Shown: piece by piece, positions 14,596-25,231 of the stretch
Layout: each line of letters starts with the position of its first letter
Position numbering within the stretch: the stretch's first letter is position 1
From: Brevibacterium moorei
GTDB taxonomy: Bacteria > Actinomycetota > Actinomycetes > Actinomycetales > Brevibacteriaceae
Direction of reading: 5' to 3'
NCBI RefSeq assembly: GCF_024580735.1
Contig: NZ_JANIJX010000014.1
Span: 1 to 64,000, forward strand
Length of the DNA stretch: 64,000 nucleotides
Notes under the pieces: model-generated
The model's input: only the letters and a program-made list of their open reading frames with translations
Told to the model about the DNA's origin: nothing
The model's database searches: none
Program-made: the position numbers and the translations under genes

Positions 14596-16302
14596 TCACT
14601 CCTCCACGGAGGAATTCGCCTCGTGTTCGAACTCGGCCACCCGCTGTGCGACATCGTCATGGGGCAGCACCGACTTCTGCGCCCAGAAGAAGATGACGAG
14701 GCTGTAGACCAGCAGCACGGGAATCGCCCACCAGAACACCGCCGGGGTCGCATCCGAACCCTCCGGAGTATTGCGCGCGGGGTCCATCAGGAAGCTGATC
14801 AGGGCCAGGCCCGCCAGCCACACGATGGCCCAGACGCCGTTGCGCCAGTGCAGTTTGGCGATATGGTCAGCGTTCTTGCCGAAGAGGTACATGCAGGCCA
14901 GCACGATCAGGCCCAGGATGATCGCGATGAACAGCTTCTCGTTGGTCTCCCAGCCCGTCCAGTAGACGATGAGGTTGGCGAACCAGAAGGCGACCATGGC
15001 GATGAACTGCCCACCGGGAAGTTTGAATGGCCGCGGGTGCTCGGGCAGCCGTTTGCGCAGTGCGGACAGGACCAGGGGGCCGGCGGCGAAGGAGATCACC
15101 GAACCGGAGGTGATGAACCCGACCATCTCCTGCCAGGAGGGGAAGGGCATGAGCAGCACACAGCCCACGATGAAGGTGAAGATCAGGCTGCCGGCGGGAA
15201 CACCGTGCTTGGAGATCTTCCCCAGGAACTTAGGCGCGTTCCCGTTGCGGGAGATCGCATAGGACACCCGTGCAGCCACGCCGACAAAGATGAGGCCGGT
15301 GTCGGCCGGCGAGACGATCGCATCGATGTAGAGCAGGGCCGTGAGCACACCCAGGCCGGCCAGCGTCGACAGAGCGGCCAGCGGGCCGAAGTCATCGTCG
15401 AAGCTCAGGCCGGTCCACGATCCCGCGCGGTCCAGGATCTCCGCGGGCACGCCCACGGTGAAGGCCAACTGCAGCAGCGCGTAGATGATCGCGCACACAC
15501 CCACCGACAGCAGAATCGCCAGGGGAATGTTCCGTTTCGGGTTCTTGGTCTCGCCGGCCAATTCGATCGGCTGCCGGAAGCCCGTATAGGAGAACACGAT
15601 TCCCGCGGTCGCCACGGAGGTCAGGACAGCGGCGAAGCCGTGCGGGGCGAAGCCGTGGGAGGTGAAATTCGAGGGCCCGCCCATCTTCATCGTGAAGAAG
15701 CCACAGATCAGGAAGACCGCGACCACCAGGACGATCATAAACAGCTTCCACCAGACCATGACGTCGTTGATCCGGGCGAAGAGCCGGATTCCGAAGTAGT
15801 TCAGTCCGGTGAACACCGCCATCAGCACGATGCCCACGACGATCCCCATGGGGGTGAGCACATGCGAGGTGGTGCCGCTGCTGCCGACGACCGCAGTGGT
15901 GAAGGGCGCGAATTTAGTCCCGTACGTCAAGACGGCCATGACCTCGATCGCCGGTGTGGCCGCCGCGGCGACCCACATGACGAAACCAAGGGCATACGAT
16001 CCCAGGGACCCCCAGACCAGGTGCGGATAGCGCACCACACCGCCGGAGACGGGGAACATCGGGCCGATTTCGGCGAAGCAGAAGGCGATCGCCAGGATCA
16101 TCACCCCGCCTATCAGCCAGGAGAACACGGCCGCGGGACCCGCGATCATTGCGGCGTTATAGGCGCCGAACAGCCAGCCGGAGCCGATGATGGATCCGAT
16201 GCCCATGAAACTCAGGGAAATCAAACCAAGGCGTCTCTTCATCGACGGTTGGCCTTCGAAACCGGTCGTGGGGCCGGGGCTTGCAGTGGTGCTATCAGTC
16301 AC
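14596..16302 (-). CDS. APC-family amino acid permease
   Basis: This 568-residue protein has about 12-14 hydrophobic helices. The APC signature GIGSIIGSGWLFGAY lies in helix 1 (substrate-binding unwound region), with GFRQPIELAGETKNPKRNIP after helix 6, the classical cytoplasmic loop of amino acid permeases. It should be a proton- or exchange-coupled amino acid or amine importer; substrate not predictable. The GTG at 16302 is preceded by GGAGG with 6-bp spacing. A palindrome lies about 60 bp upstream. Confidence 0.92.
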   Translation of the reverse strand: MTDSTTASPGPTTGFEGQPSMKRRLGLISLSFMGIGSIIGSGWLFGAYNAAMIAGPAAVFSWLIGGVMILAIAFCFAEIGPMFPVSGGVVRYPHLVWGSLGSYALGFVMWVAAAATPAIEVMAVLTYGTKFAPFTTAVVGSSGTTSHVLTPMGIVVGIVLMAVFTGLNYFGIRLFARINDVMVWWKLFMIVLVVAVFLICGFFTMKMGGPSNFTSHGFAPHGFAAVLTSVATAGIVFSYTGFRQPIELAGETKNPKRNIPLAILLSVGVCAIIYALLQLAFTVGVPAEILDRAGSWTGLSFDDDFGPLAALSTLAGLGVLTALLYIDAIVSPADTGLIFVGVAARVSYAISRNGNAPKFLGKISKHGVPAGSLIFTFIVGCVLLMPFPSWQEMVGFITSGSVISFAAGPLVLSALRKRLPEHPRPFKLPGGQFIAMVAFWFANLIVYWTGWETNEKLFIAIILGLIVLACMYLFGKNADHIAKLHWRNGVWAIVWLAGLALISFLMDPARNTPEGSDATPAVFWWAIPVLLVYSLVIFFWAQKSVLPHDDVAQRVAEFEHEANSSVEE

Positions 16303-16362
16303 GGGGGACCTCCTTCTCACTTGAGCGTGAGCCAGATTACCCCGATATATAAAGTGGTTCAA

Positions 16363-16377
16363 ATCACTACATGTGAT
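16363..16377. promoter_or_regulatory. Palindrome in the APC permease promoter region
   Basis: ATCACTACATGTGAT has 5-base perfect arms around TACAT, in the 82-bp gap between ispH and the permease start. The gap also contains an A+T-rich TATATA (16344-16351). It is a candidate operator; the regulator is unknown. Confidence 0.3.
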
Positions 16378-16384
16378 GGAGTCA

Positions 16385-17464
16385 TCAGCGCAGGTCGTGA
16401 CGCCGATCCGCCCCGCCCGGCTTGTTCGAAGACGCGATGCCCGCGGCCTTGAGATCCCGGCGCAGTTCCTTGGGCAGGGCGAACATGAGGTCCTCGGTGG
16501 TGGTCTCGACCTCCTCGACTTCGTCGAATCCGTACTCGGCCAACAGTCCCAGCACATCACGCACCAGGGCCTCGGGGACGCTGGCCCCGCTCGTCACCCC
16601 CACGGTGGCGACATCGTTGAACCACCCCTCATCGATCTCGCCCGCGTTGTCCACGCGTTTGGCAACCCGCGCACCGGAGAGCCGTGCGACCTCGGCCAGG
16701 CGCACGGAATTCGAGGAGTTCGCGCTGCCGACCACGATGAGCAGATCCGCCCGCTGCGCGATCGACTTGACTGCGGCCTGGCGGTTGGTCGTGGCATAGC
16801 AGATGTCATCGCTGGGCGGATCGACCAGCTCGGGGAACCGACCTCTGAGCACGGCGACGGTCTCCAGCGTCTCGTCCACGCTCAGGGTCGTCTGTGAGAT
16901 CCACACCAGGGGCACCCCTGCCGGCAGTTCGACACTGCGGGCCTCAGCCGGATTCTGTACCAGGGTGATCAGCCCTGGGGCCTCTCCCATCGTGCCCTCG
17001 ACCTCCTCGTGCCCGGCGTGGCCGATCATCACCATGTGATAGCCCTGCCTGGCGAACCGCACCGCCTCCCGATGCACCTTCGTGACCAGGGGGCACGTCG
17101 CATCGATCGCGTCCAGCTCCTGTTCCCTGGCCTGATCCAACACCGCAGGCGACACCCCATGGGCGGAGAAGACGAGCCTGGCCCCGGTGGGCACTTCGTC
17201 CAATTCGTCGACGAACACCGCACCGCGGGCCGCCAGGGTCTCGACCACGTGCCGGTTGTGCACGATCTCCTTGCGCACATAGACGGGTGCGCCGTAGTGT
17301 TCCAGCGCGCGTTCGACGGTGATCACGGCGCGGTCGACACCCGCGCAGTAGCCGCGCGGGGCGGCCAACAGGACGCGCTTGCGAATGCCCTGCGGGCTGC
17401 GGATCGCCGAGGCGGGGGCCCGGTGTCGCGGCACCGCCGGGGTGGGCAGGAGTACAGTGCTCAT
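16385..17464 (-). CDS. ispH: 4-hydroxy-3-methylbut-2-enyl diphosphate reductase
   Basis: This is the last enzyme of the MEP isoprenoid pathway, an iron-sulfur enzyme making IPP and DMAPP. All three cluster cysteines are visible: [21 protein letters not shown] and [10 protein letters not shown]. The histidine and acidic motifs ([28 protein letters not shown]) are also present. It has 359 residues with a short N-terminal extension ([20 protein letters not shown]). It is divergent from xseA, with 94 bp between starts. Confidence 0.96.
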   Translation of the reverse strand: MSTVLLPTPAVPRHRAPASAIRSPQGIRKRVLLAAPRGYCAGVDRAVITVERALEHYGAPVYVRKEIVHNRHVVETLAARGAVFVDELDEVPTGARLVFSAHGVSPAVLDQAREQELDAIDATCPLVTKVHREAVRFARQGYHMVMIGHAGHEEVEGTMGEAPGLITLVQNPAEARSVELPAGVPLVWISQTTLSVDETLETVAVLRGRFPELVDPPSDDICYATTNRQAAVKSIAQRADLLIVVGSANSSNSVRLAEVARLSGARVAKRVDNAGEIDEGWFNDVATVGVTSGASVPEALVRDVLGLLAEYGFDEVEEVETTTEDLMFALPKELRRDLKAAGIASSNKPGGADRRHDLR

Positions 17465-17558
17465 CCGGCCATTGTAAAAGGCGTGACAGTGCCTCGGGTT
17501 AGTGTTGTCTGGGACAAGCACGGGCCGCGCACCCAGCGGCCGGGATGGAGGAATAACC

Positions 17559-18866
17559 ATGGTCGAACGGATATCGGGCACACCCGGGACCGTCGGTGCA
17601 CCGCAGACTCCCGCCCTGGCGCCCACCGCAGCCCAGACTTCGCCGGACAATCCCTGGCCCCTGGCCCTGCTGAGCTCCAATATGAAGCGCTACATCGACA
17701 AGATGTCAGCGGTGTGGATCGAGGGACAGGTCATCGAGTTCAATCGGCGCGGCAAGGTCTCGTATCTGACCCTGCGCGATTTGAACGATGAGATGTCTCT
17801 GCCCGTCCAGGTCTTCAACAACGTCCTCGACAGGATGCCGACGCAGCCGCAGGAAGGCGCCCATGTCATCGTCAACGTCAAGGCGGACTTCTGGCTGCGT
17901 GCCGGACGCCTGTCGATGCGGGCCAATGACATCCGCGCCGTGGGATTGGGCGACCTGCTCGCACGCCTGGAACGCCTACGGGGACAACTGCGCAACGAGG
18001 GCCTGTTCGCGCCCGAGCACAAGCGCCGCCTTCCCTTCCTCCCCTCCCGCATCGGACTGATCACCGGACGGGATTCCGACGCCCAGAAAGACGTCGTGCG
18101 CAATGCCACGCTGCGCTGGCCGGCCGTGGAATTCGAGATCCGCAACGTGGCGGTACAGGGCAATGGCGCGGTGCCCCAGGTGATTGCGGCCATGCAGGAA
18201 CTCGACGCCGACGAGGCGGTGGACGTCATCGTCATCGCCCGTGGCGGTGGCAGTTTGGAGGACCTGCTGCCCTTCTCCAATGAGGCGATGATCCGTGCGG
18301 TGTACCAGGCCACCACGCCGGTGGTATCGGCTATCGGGCACGAGGCGGACAACCCGATCCTCGACGAGGTCGCCGATCTGCGCGCCTCGACGCCCACGGA
18401 CGCCGCCAAGCGGATCGTGCCGGACTACAACGAGGAACAGCTGGGCATCCTGCAGATGCGGGCGAACCTCGACGGTGCACTGGCCAGGCTGCTCGACCGC
18501 GAGGCACAGGGACTCGCATCGGTGCTGAGCCGTCCAGTGTTCGCCCAGCCCTCCAGGTTGATCGACGACCGTGCCGCTGACATGCTCACCTGGCGCGACC
18601 GGTCCACGCGCGCCATGTCGGGCCTGGTGGACGGCGCCCGGCTGACGATCGACGGCCTGCGCACCCAGGTCCGATCCCTCTCCCCACTCAACACCCTGGC
18701 ACGCGGCTATGCCGTGGTCCTGGACCCCAGCGGTGGCGCGGTGCGCGACGCGGCGCACGTCTCCCCGGGTGACGCCCTGTCGATCACCGTGGCCAGGGGC
18801 AAGATCTCCGCGGACGTCACGGCGACCAGCCTGCCGGACCCCACCGAACCACCCACCGCCCACTGA
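17559..18866 (+). CDS. xseA: Exodeoxyribonuclease VII large subunit
   Basis: This 435-residue protein has an N-terminal OB-fold ([20 protein letters not shown] and following), the nuclease core with [14 protein letters not shown] and [20 protein letters not shown], and [20 protein letters not shown]. With XseB it degrades single-stranded DNA from both ends. The start at 17559 follows ATGGAGGAATAACC. xseB follows 31 bp later. Confidence 0.96.
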   Translation: MVERISGTPGTVGAPQTPALAPTAAQTSPDNPWPLALLSSNMKRYIDKMSAVWIEGQVIEFNRRGKVSYLTLRDLNDEMSLPVQVFNNVLDRMPTQPQEGAHVIVNVKADFWLRAGRLSMRANDIRAVGLGDLLARLERLRGQLRNEGLFAPEHKRRLPFLPSRIGLITGRDSDAQKDVVRNATLRWPAVEFEIRNVAVQGNGAVPQVIAAMQELDADEAVDVIVIARGGGSLEDLLPFSNEAMIRAVYQATTPVVSAIGHEADNPILDEVADLRASTPTDAAKRIVPDYNEEQLGILQMRANLDGALARLLDREAQGLASVLSRPVFAQPSRLIDDRAADMLTWRDRSTRAMSGLVDGARLTIDGLRTQVRSLSPLNTLARGYAVVLDPSGGAVRDAAHVSPGDALSITVARGKISADVTATSLPDPTEPPTAH

Positions 18867-18897
18867 CATCGTCGAACCAACGCGAAAGGCACTCATC

Positions 18898-19164
18898 ATG
18901 AGCGAACCCTCACAGCAGACCACCCCGCAGCCCGTACCGCCCGTGGAAGACGTGGCTTCGTTGAGCTACGAACAGGCGCGCGAACAGCTGGTCAACACCG
19001 CTCAGCGATTGGAGGCAGGCAATCTGACCCTGGAGGAATCACTGTCCCTGTGGGAGCGGGGGGAGGCATTGGCCGACCGCTGCCAGGCATGGCTTGACGG
19101 CGCCAGGGACCGGCTGGAGAGCGCCCAGGCCGCTCGCCGCTCATCCATGGATTCGCCCGAATAA
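18898..19164 (+). CDS. xseB: Exodeoxyribonuclease VII small subunit
   Basis: This 88-residue protein has the XseB helical hairpin (LSYEQAREQLVNTAQRLEAG, then NLTLEESLSLWERGEALADRC). It binds the long helices of XseA as several copies per large subunit. It is directly downstream of xseA in the usual order and convergent with the DUF4245 gene. Confidence 0.95.
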   Translation: MSEPSQQTTPQPVPPVEDVASLSYEQAREQLVNTAQRLEAGNLTLEESLSLWERGEALADRCQAWLDGARDRLESAQAARRSSMDSPE

Positions 19165-19190
19165 CACCGGGACCGCAGCCGGCCCGGCGG

Positions 19191-19763
19191 CTACTTCTTC
19201 GTCTGTTCCACGGCCTGCTGGGCGAAATCGGTGAAGCTCGTCCAATCGGCGGTACCGAGGAACACCAGGGTGGACTTGGCGACGGTACCCGTGAGGATCT
19301 GCTTCTGATCCGGGGTCTCGTACCGGGTGAAGGTCACACCGCCGATCCTGTCCTCGCCGATGGGTGCCATGTTCTCCGCCTGTGACTTCACCCAGCGCTC
19401 ATCGCCCTTCGCCTGCCTGATCGACACCCACTGGTCATCGGGGCCCAGCATCGAGACGTACCAGGTATCCAGGGTGGGCGAACCCATCTGGCTGACCCCG
19501 GCATCATTGGCATGCCAGCCACTCGGAAGTTCGGGGACGAACAGCTTGAAGGGCAGTCCGCTGGACTGCTGCGCCGCCTGCCCGACGTCGACGGTGCGCT
19601 CACTGGCGGTGTCCGGTTTGGGCGCCATCATGACCGCGAACAGCACAACGATCATGCACGCTGCCAAGGCGATGACCATGTTCACCCAGTTGTAGGTCCG
19701 GCGGATCTCCCGCATTTCGGCCCTGGAACCGGGCTTGGGCTTCTTCTGCTGCTGTGTCGACAC
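19191..19763 (-). CDS. DUF4245-type membrane-anchored protein
   Basis: This 190-residue protein has a basic cytoplasmic N-terminus, one membrane segment at about residues 28-46 ([20 protein letters not shown]) and an extracytoplasmic domain with [20 protein letters not shown] and the [17 protein letters not shown] strand. This pattern fits DUF4245, an actinobacterial family usually found near xseAB and glpX. Function unknown. It begins with GTG and is divergent from glpX by about 100 bp. Confidence 0.85.
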   Translation of the reverse strand: MSTQQQKKPKPGSRAEMREIRRTYNWVNMVIALAACMIVVLFAVMMAPKPDTASERTVDVGQAAQQSSGLPFKLFVPELPSGWHANDAGVSQMGSPTLDTWYVSMLGPDDQWVSIRQAKGDERWVKSQAENMAPIGEDRIGGVTFTRYETPDQKQILTGTVAKSTLVFLGTADWTSFTDFAQQAVEQTKK

Positions 19764-19866
19764 CCCTCTATTGTGCCAAGTTCCGCTGGGAACCTACAGC
19801 CGACGGCCGGTCATATGTGCCACTCCGGCGGGAAATGAATCATATGGAGGTGGCACAATTGGAATC

Positions 19867-20994
19867 ATGAGCGAATCTCACGCACAGCACACCCCCACGG
19901 AGAAGGCCCACCACAACGGAGGTCGTGCAACGGAGGAACCCGTTGCCGTGACCGACGAATGGACCCAGCGTCTGCAGGTGTCCGAAGGCCAACCCGACCG
20001 CAACCTGGCACTCGAACTCGTCCGAGTGACCGAAGCCGCCGCCATCGCCGCTTCCCCCTGGGTGGGCCGTGGCAACAAGCTGGCCGCCGATGGCGCCGCC
20101 GTCGCCGCGATGCGCAACGTCATCTCCACCGTCCACATGAATGGCACTGTGGTCATCGGAGAGGGCGAAAAGGACGAGGCCCCCATGTTGTTCAACGGCG
20201 AGACCGTGGGCGACGGACAGGGTGCCAACTGCGACGTCGCAGTCGACCCGATCGACGGAACCACCCTGACCGCCAAGGGCATGCCCAACGCGGTGTCCGT
20301 TATGGCGGTCTCCGACGGCGGATCGATGTACGATCCGTCCGCCGTGTTCTACATGGACAAGCTGGTCGCAGGGCCCCAGGCGCGCGACTACGTCGACCTG
20401 CGCCTGCCGGTGGCCGAGAACATCCGGCGTGTCGCCAAGGCCAAGGGATCACCCGACGACATGTCCTCGGTCACCGTCGTGGTGCTGGACCGCCCGCGTC
20501 ACGACACTCTGATCGAAAAGATCCGCGCCGCCGGGGCCCGGATCAAGCTCATCTCCGACGGCGATGTCGCCGGCGCCATCGCCGCCTGCCGCCCCAATAC
20601 CGGTATCGACCTGCTGATGGGCACCGGCGGCACCCCCGAGGGCATCATCACCGCCTGTGCCGTCAAAGCCCTCGGCGGTGTGATCCAGGGACGTCTGCAC
20701 CCCCAGTCCAAGGAGGAGCGCCAGGCCGCCATCGACGCCGGACTCGACGTCGACGCGGTCCTGACCACAGACGACCTGGTGACCGGCGACAACACCTACT
20801 TCGTCGCCACCGGCATCACAGACGGCGACCTGCTCGACGGCCTGCGCTACGAAGACGGCCGGGTGCTCACGCACTCGCTGGTGATGCGCTCGAAGTCGGG
20901 GACCGTGCGCAGCGTCTACGCCGAACACCGCCTGGACAAGACCCATTCCTACGTCGAAGCGGCCAGGGAAGCGGCACGCCGCGGCCTGGTCTGA
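19867..20994 (+). CDS. glpX: Class II fructose-1,6-bisphosphatase
   Basis: This 375-residue lithium-sensitive phosphatase hydrolyses fructose 1,6-bisphosphate in gluconeogenesis. Metal and substrate motifs are visible: [45 protein letters not shown] and [20 protein letters not shown]. It is the main actinobacterial FBPase. It is followed by the carbonic anhydrase gene after 10 bp and by fumC, which suggests one central-metabolism operon. Confidence 0.97.
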   Translation: MSESHAQHTPTEKAHHNGGRATEEPVAVTDEWTQRLQVSEGQPDRNLALELVRVTEAAAIAASPWVGRGNKLAADGAAVAAMRNVISTVHMNGTVVIGEGEKDEAPMLFNGETVGDGQGANCDVAVDPIDGTTLTAKGMPNAVSVMAVSDGGSMYDPSAVFYMDKLVAGPQARDYVDLRLPVAENIRRVAKAKGSPDDMSSVTVVVLDRPRHDTLIEKIRAAGARIKLISDGDVAGAIAACRPNTGIDLLMGTGGTPEGIITACAVKALGGVIQGRLHPQSKEERQAAIDAGLDVDAVLTTDDLVTGDNTYFVATGITDGDLLDGLRYEDGRVLTHSLVMRSKSGTVRSVYAEHRLDKTHSYVEAAREAARRGLV

Positions 20995-21004
20995 GGAAAC
21001 AGCC

Positions 21005-21652
21005 GTGTCGACCATCCCCCCTATCAAGTCCGACCACAATACGCCGCGCAAGGTCCTGGAGCGCCTGCTCCAGGGCAATGAGCGCTTCGTCAACAACACC
21101 CCGGAGCACCCCAATCAGGACGCCGCCCGCAAGCATGCCCTGACCGGGGGGCAGCACCCCTTCGCGACCCTGTTCGGCTGTGCCGATTCACGGGTCGCGG
21201 CGGAGATGATCTTCGACGTGGGCCTGGGCGATATGTTCGTTGTGCGAACCGCCGGCCAGGTCACAGACGCGGTCACCCTGGGCAGCCTGGAATACGGCGC
21301 GGTCAGCGTGGGGACCCCGCTGTTGATCGTGCTCGGTCATGACTCCTGTGGAGCCGTGACCGCGGCGATCGAATCTTACGATTCGGGTACCACGCCCGAG
21401 GGCTTCGTCGCAGACATCGTCGCCCGGCTCCTGCCCACCGTCGTCGAATCCCGCAAGGCCGGCCACCAGGACGTCAACTCGACCGTGGCGTTGAACACGA
21501 TCAACACCGCCCGGATGCTCTACAGCCGGTCCCCCGTCCTGGCCCGCCAGGTCGACGCCGGCAAGCTCATCATCCTGGGCATGACGTACAGTCTCGACGA
21601 CGGCCACGTGCACATCGTCGAACGCATCGGCGCCACGGCCCCCACGGACTGA
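21005..21652 (+). CDS. Beta-class carbonic anhydrase
   Basis: This 215-residue zinc enzyme interconverts CO2 and bicarbonate. Zinc ligands and the catalytic dyad are visible: FGCADSRVAAE (Cys, Asp, Arg) and LGHDSCGAV (His, Cys). GTG start 10 bp after glpX. Bicarbonate supply fits the carboxylase encoded at 30333. Confidence 0.95.
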   Translation: MSTIPPIKSDHNTPRKVLERLLQGNERFVNNTPEHPNQDAARKHALTGGQHPFATLFGCADSRVAAEMIFDVGLGDMFVVRTAGQVTDAVTLGSLEYGAVSVGTPLLIVLGHDSCGAVTAAIESYDSGTTPEGFVADIVARLLPTVVESRKAGHQDVNSTVALNTINTARMLYSRSPVLARQVDAGKLIILGMTYSLDDGHVHIVERIGATAPTD

Positions 21653-21707
21653 ACCCAGACCACCCTCGATCAGTAGTTTCCACCGACCACATCAAAAGGA
21701 GTAACAC

Positions 21708-23114
21708 GTGAGCGAAGAGTACCGCATCGAACACGACACCATGGGTGAAGTGAAGGTCCCGATCAATGCCCTGTACCGTGCGCAGACCCAGCGCGCGGTG
21801 GAGAACTTCCCGATCTCCGGCAAGACCCTGGAGCGCCAGCACATCGCGGCGCTGGGCCAGGTCAAGAAGGCCGCCGCCCGTGCCAACGAAGAACTGGGCG
21901 TGCTCGACGCACAGCGGTCCAAGGCGATCCAGGACGCCGCCGACGTCGTCATCGCAGGTGATGTCGACGGTGACTTCCCCATCGACGTGTTCCAGACCGG
22001 TTCCGGCACCAGCTCGAATATGAACACCAACGAGGTCATCGCGACCCTGGCCAGCCGGGCCCTGGAATCCGCCGGCGTCGAGGTCCACCCGAACGACCAC
22101 GTCAACGCCTCCCAGTCCTCCAACGACGTCTTCCCCACCTCCGTGCACGTGGCAGTCACCGGCGCCTTGGTGGGCGACCTGGTCCCCGCCTTCGAACACC
22201 TGGCGACCTCGCTGGAGGCCAAGGCCGTGGAGTTCAAGGACATCGTCAAGTCCGGCCGCACGCACCTGATGGACGCCACCCCCGTCACCCTGGGCCAGGA
22301 ATTCTCCGGTTATGCAGCGCAGGTCCGCTACGGCATCGAGCGCGTCCATGCCAGCCTGCCGCGCGTCGCCGAGGTCCCCCTGGGCGGCACCGCCACCGGC
22401 ACCGGCATCAACACGCCCGCCGGTTTCTCGGCCCGCGTCATCGAGCTGCTGGGCGAACAGACCGGCCTGCCGATCACCGAGGCCCGCAACCACTTCGAAG
22501 CACAGGCCAACCGCGACGGTCTGGTCGAGGCCTCCGGCCAGCTGCGCAACATCGCCTACAGCCTGATGAAGATCTGCAACGACATCCGCTGGATGGGATC
22601 GGGCCCCAACACGGGCCTGGGCGAGCTGCACATTCCCGATCTGCAGCCCGGTTCCTCGATCATGCCCGGCAAGGTCAACCCGGTCATCTGCGAGGCCACG
22701 ATCCAGGTCGCTGCACAGGTCATCGGCAACGACACCACTGTGGCATTGTCGAGCACGAACGGCGCCTTCGAACTCAACGTGGGCATCCCCGTGATGGCAG
22801 CGAACCTGCTCGAGTCGATCCGCCTGCTGGCCAACGCCGCGAGCGTGATGGCGGACAAGATGGTCGACGGGCTGATCGCCAACGAGGAGCGCGCCCGCTT
22901 CCTGGCAGAGGCCTCGCCGTCGATCGTGACGCCATTGAACAAGGTCATCGGCTACGAGGCCGCGGCCAAGATCGCCAAGCACGCCGTGGCCAACAAGCTC
23001 ACGGTCAAGGAGGCGACGATCGATCTGGGCTATGTCGCCAATGGGACCGTCACCGAGGCGCAGCTGGATCAGGCGCTGGACGTGATGACGATGGTCGGCG
23101 ACTACAACCGCTGA
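21708..23114 (+). CDS. fumC: Class II fumarate hydratase
   Basis: This 468-residue oxygen-stable TCA-cycle enzyme catalyses fumarate + water to malate. Signature [15 protein letters not shown] lies near residue 320; the [14 protein letters not shown] and [15 protein letters not shown] substrate-binding segments are present. AAAGGAGTAACAC precedes the GTG start. The gene is closed by a perfect 26-bp inverted repeat shared with the convergent prenyltransferase gene. Confidence 0.97.
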   Translation: MSEEYRIEHDTMGEVKVPINALYRAQTQRAVENFPISGKTLERQHIAALGQVKKAAARANEELGVLDAQRSKAIQDAADVVIAGDVDGDFPIDVFQTGSGTSSNMNTNEVIATLASRALESAGVEVHPNDHVNASQSSNDVFPTSVHVAVTGALVGDLVPAFEHLATSLEAKAVEFKDIVKSGRTHLMDATPVTLGQEFSGYAAQVRYGIERVHASLPRVAEVPLGGTATGTGINTPAGFSARVIELLGEQTGLPITEARNHFEAQANRDGLVEASGQLRNIAYSLMKICNDIRWMGSGPNTGLGELHIPDLQPGSSIMPGKVNPVICEATIQVAAQVIGNDTTVALSSTNGAFELNVGIPVMAANLLESIRLLANAASVMADKMVDGLIANEERARFLAEASPSIVTPLNKVIGYEAAAKIAKHAVANKLTVKEATIDLGYVANGTVTEAQLDQALDVMTMVGDYNR

Positions 23115-23133
23115 TCGCCAGCCGGCTCATCCG

Positions 23134-23188
23134 CTGACGCGACACGGCCGCCGAGGTTCTTAGAACCTCGGCGGCCGTGTCGCGTCAG
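23134..23188. terminator. Bidirectional terminator with perfect 26-bp arms
   Basis: Perfect 26-base inverted repeats (outer arm CTGACGCGACACGGCCGCCG, inner GAGGTTC) enclose the loop TTA between convergent fumC and the prenyltransferase gene. No T tract on either side. Perfect arms of this length are longer than usual. Confidence 0.85.
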
Positions 23189-23207
23189 TATGCTCCCGGC
23201 AGCCGGG

Positions 23208-23978
23208 CTACTTCCCGTAGCGCCTGCCCCGGGAGGAGAAGTCGCGCACCGCGCGCAGGAAATCGGTCCGGCGGAAATCCGGCCAGTAGACCTCGCAGAA
23301 ATAGAACTCGGAATACGCGCTCTGCCACATCATGAATCCCGACAGGCGCTGTTCCCCCGACGTCCTGATGATGAGGTCGGGATCCGGCTGGCCCTTGGTG
23401 TAGAGGTGTTCGGAAATCCTCTCGGGGGTCAGATCGTCGATCATCTGCTGCATGCTCAGGCCCGCCGCCTGCGATGAGCGCATCCAGGACTTCACCGCGT
23501 CGACGATCTCCTCACGCCCTCCGTAGCCCACTGCCACGTTCACGGTCAGCCGGGCCCTGCCGGTCGCAGGAGTGCGCTGCTGGGCGGCGGCCAGTTCGCG
23601 ACGCAGGTCGTCGGGCAGCAGTCGCAGGTCACCGACCAGTTTGACGGCATAGGACTCCGTGTCGGCGATCTGATCGACCAGATTGGAGATGATCCGCTTG
23701 AGCGGACCCAGTTCCGACTCGTCCCTGGTCAGGTTCTCCTTGCTGAGCACATAGAGTGTGACGACGGAGATCCCCAGTTCCGAACACCATCCGAGGAACT
23801 CGATGATCTTATTGGCGCCCGCCTGATGTCCGTGCGCCGTCGTCGTGCCGAATTCCCGGGCCCAGCGGCGATTGCCGTCGGTGATCACCCCGACATGGTG
23901 AGGGATGGCATCGGTGCGGGCCAGCTGCCGAAGCACCTTGCGTTCGTACATCCGATACAGCCACGCGGGCCGGTACAT
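23208..23978 (-). CDS. uppS: Short-chain cis-prenyltransferase (Z-farnesyl/undecaprenyl diphosphate synthase family)
   Basis: This 256-residue isoprenyl transferase adds isoprene units from IPP in cis. The catalytic-aspartate motif appears as VGVITDGNRRWA, with LYVLSKENLTRDESELGPL and IIRTSGEQRLSGFMMWQSAY downstream. The DGNRRWA form and context (next to hemolysin III and mca) resemble the mycobacterial Z-farnesyl diphosphate synthase Rv1086 more than the long-chain enzyme, so it may make a short Z-isoprenoid primer. The start at 23978 follows GAGAGGACTCAT. Confidence 0.9.
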   Translation of the reverse strand: MYRPAWLYRMYERKVLRQLARTDAIPHHVGVITDGNRRWAREFGTTTAHGHQAGANKIIEFLGWCSELGISVVTLYVLSKENLTRDESELGPLKRIISNLVDQIADTESYAVKLVGDLRLLPDDLRRELAAAQQRTPATGRARLTVNVAVGYGGREEIVDAVKSWMRSSQAAGLSMQQMIDDLTPERISEHLYTKGQPDPDLIIRTSGEQRLSGFMMWQSAYSEFYFCEVYWPDFRRTDFLRAVRDFSSRGRRYGK

Positions 23979-24106
23979 ATGAGTCCTCTCCATGCCGACC
24001 ACACGGCCGACGATCCTGCACAAGCCTACCGAATGTCCCGCGGTACCCGTGACGGTACCGTGCTTTCGGATCGGGTATTCCCAGACTCCGCTCCTACGCT
24101 TGGTTC

Positions 24107-24883
24107 ATGACAGGAATCCCCCAGGCACCGGCTCCCACCCCCGATCGGCACACGGGGCACGACCGACTCGCCGAACCAGTCCCCGCCGCCGGACGCCGCC
24201 ATCGCGCCCTCATGCACGAGGTGCGCAAGCTCATGGGTCAGGCCAAGCCCAGTTGGCGCGGATGGATCCATGCAGGGGCCTTTCCCGTGTCGGTGCTCGG
24301 CGGCCTGGCCCTGGTCATCCTCTCGCCCACGATCGCCTCCCGGCTGGCCGCCGCGGTGTTCGCGCTGACCGGCATGATGCTCTTCGGCACCTCGGCGGCC
24401 TACCACCGAGGGAAGTGGCGGATGCGCATCCGGCTGCTGCTGCGCCGGATGGACCATGCGAACATCTTCCTCATCATCGCCGGGACCTACACCCCGTTGG
24501 CCGTCCTGCTGTTGCCCCTGAAGAGCTGCATCATCCTGCTGTCCATCATGTGGGCGGGCGCGATCGCCGGGGTGGTCTTCCGACTCGTCTGGACGGCGGC
24601 CCCGCGCTGGCTGTTCGTGCCGGTCTACGTGGGCATCGGAGTCGCGGGCGTCGGCTATGTGCCCGCCATGTGGGCCGCACACACCGCGGTGGGCATCCTC
24701 ATCGTCACAGGCGGCGCCCTCTACATCGCAGGCGCCGTGGTCTACGGGGTCAAGCACCCCGACCCCGTGCCCACGGTCTTCGGCTTCCACGAGGTCTTCC
24801 ACACGTGCACGGTGCTGGGCTATGGCTGCCATCTGGCAGCGGTGCTGGTCGCGGCCGTGGCCGCCGACCTCCAGCTGCTCTAG
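24107..24883 (+). CDS. Hemolysin III / PAQR-family membrane protein
   Basis: This 258-residue protein has seven hydrophobic helices (for example VSVLGGLALVILSPTIASRL and ANIFLIIAGTYTPLAVLLL). Family zinc-binding landmarks are present: GTSAAYHRGKW with the first His, and FGFHEVFHTCTVLGYGCHLA with the C-terminal histidines. These are membrane hydrolases or receptors of the progestin/adipoQ type. It is divergent from the prenyltransferase gene, and the gap holds a CGGTACC/CGGTACCG repeat at 24041-24060. Confidence 0.92.
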   Translation: MTGIPQAPAPTPDRHTGHDRLAEPVPAAGRRHRALMHEVRKLMGQAKPSWRGWIHAGAFPVSVLGGLALVILSPTIASRLAAAVFALTGMMLFGTSAAYHRGKWRMRIRLLLRRMDHANIFLIIAGTYTPLAVLLLPLKSCIILLSIMWAGAIAGVVFRLVWTAAPRWLFVPVYVGIGVAGVGYVPAMWAAHTAVGILIVTGGALYIAGAVVYGVKHPDPVPTVFGFHEVFHTCTVLGYGCHLAAVLVAAVAADLQLL

Positions 24884-24892
24884 CCGGCCGTT

Positions 24893-25231
24893 CTAGCCCC
24901 GGTTCCCGTCCTCCGGGTCCTCGGCCCCGGCTGCACCCTCGATCTCGTCGCCGACCGTCCGTTCGTCGGCCGGCGGCAGATCGCTGCGGTTGGGCACGGC
25001 GTGCGGGCTGCGCAACGGGATCGAGTACTCGGTCTCCGCATCGTCGCGTGCCCGCACCCGGCGGACCCGGCGCATCGCATCGCGCATCAGGAAGATCGCG
25101 GCGATGACGATCAGGATCGTCACGACGAACCCGATGGTCCCCGGGGTGACTTTCGCCGCATCGGGATAGGACACGCCGCCCGTCGTGGGAGTCGGAGTGG
25201 CGGCGGCCAGCGCCAGATACAGATCGCTCAC
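24893..25231 (-). CDS. Small membrane protein downstream of mca
   Basis: This 112-residue protein has one transmembrane helix at about 33-50 (IGFVVTILIVIAAIFLM), a basic RDAMRRVRRVRARDD stretch and an acidic disordered tail. Its ATG overlaps the mca stop codon (ATGA), so the two are co-translated. Small proteins of this layout often follow mca in Micrococcales; the role is unknown. Confidence 0.75.
   Translation of the reverse strand: MSDLYLALAAATPTPTTGGVSYPDAAKVTPGTIGFVVTILIVIAAIFLMRDAMRRVRRVRARDDAETEYSIPLRSPHAVPNRSDLPPADERTVGDEIEGAAGAEDPEDGNRG

Noticed and set aside
14623-16452. Long plus-strand frame opposite the APC permease
   Set aside because: His/Gln/Asp-rich translation without any domain; the other strand codes for a 12-helix permease.
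24041-24060. CGGTACC/CGGTACCG pair as a defined operator
   Set aside because: Short and self-palindromic; could be chance in G+C-rich DNA, so only noted with the hemolysin III gene.
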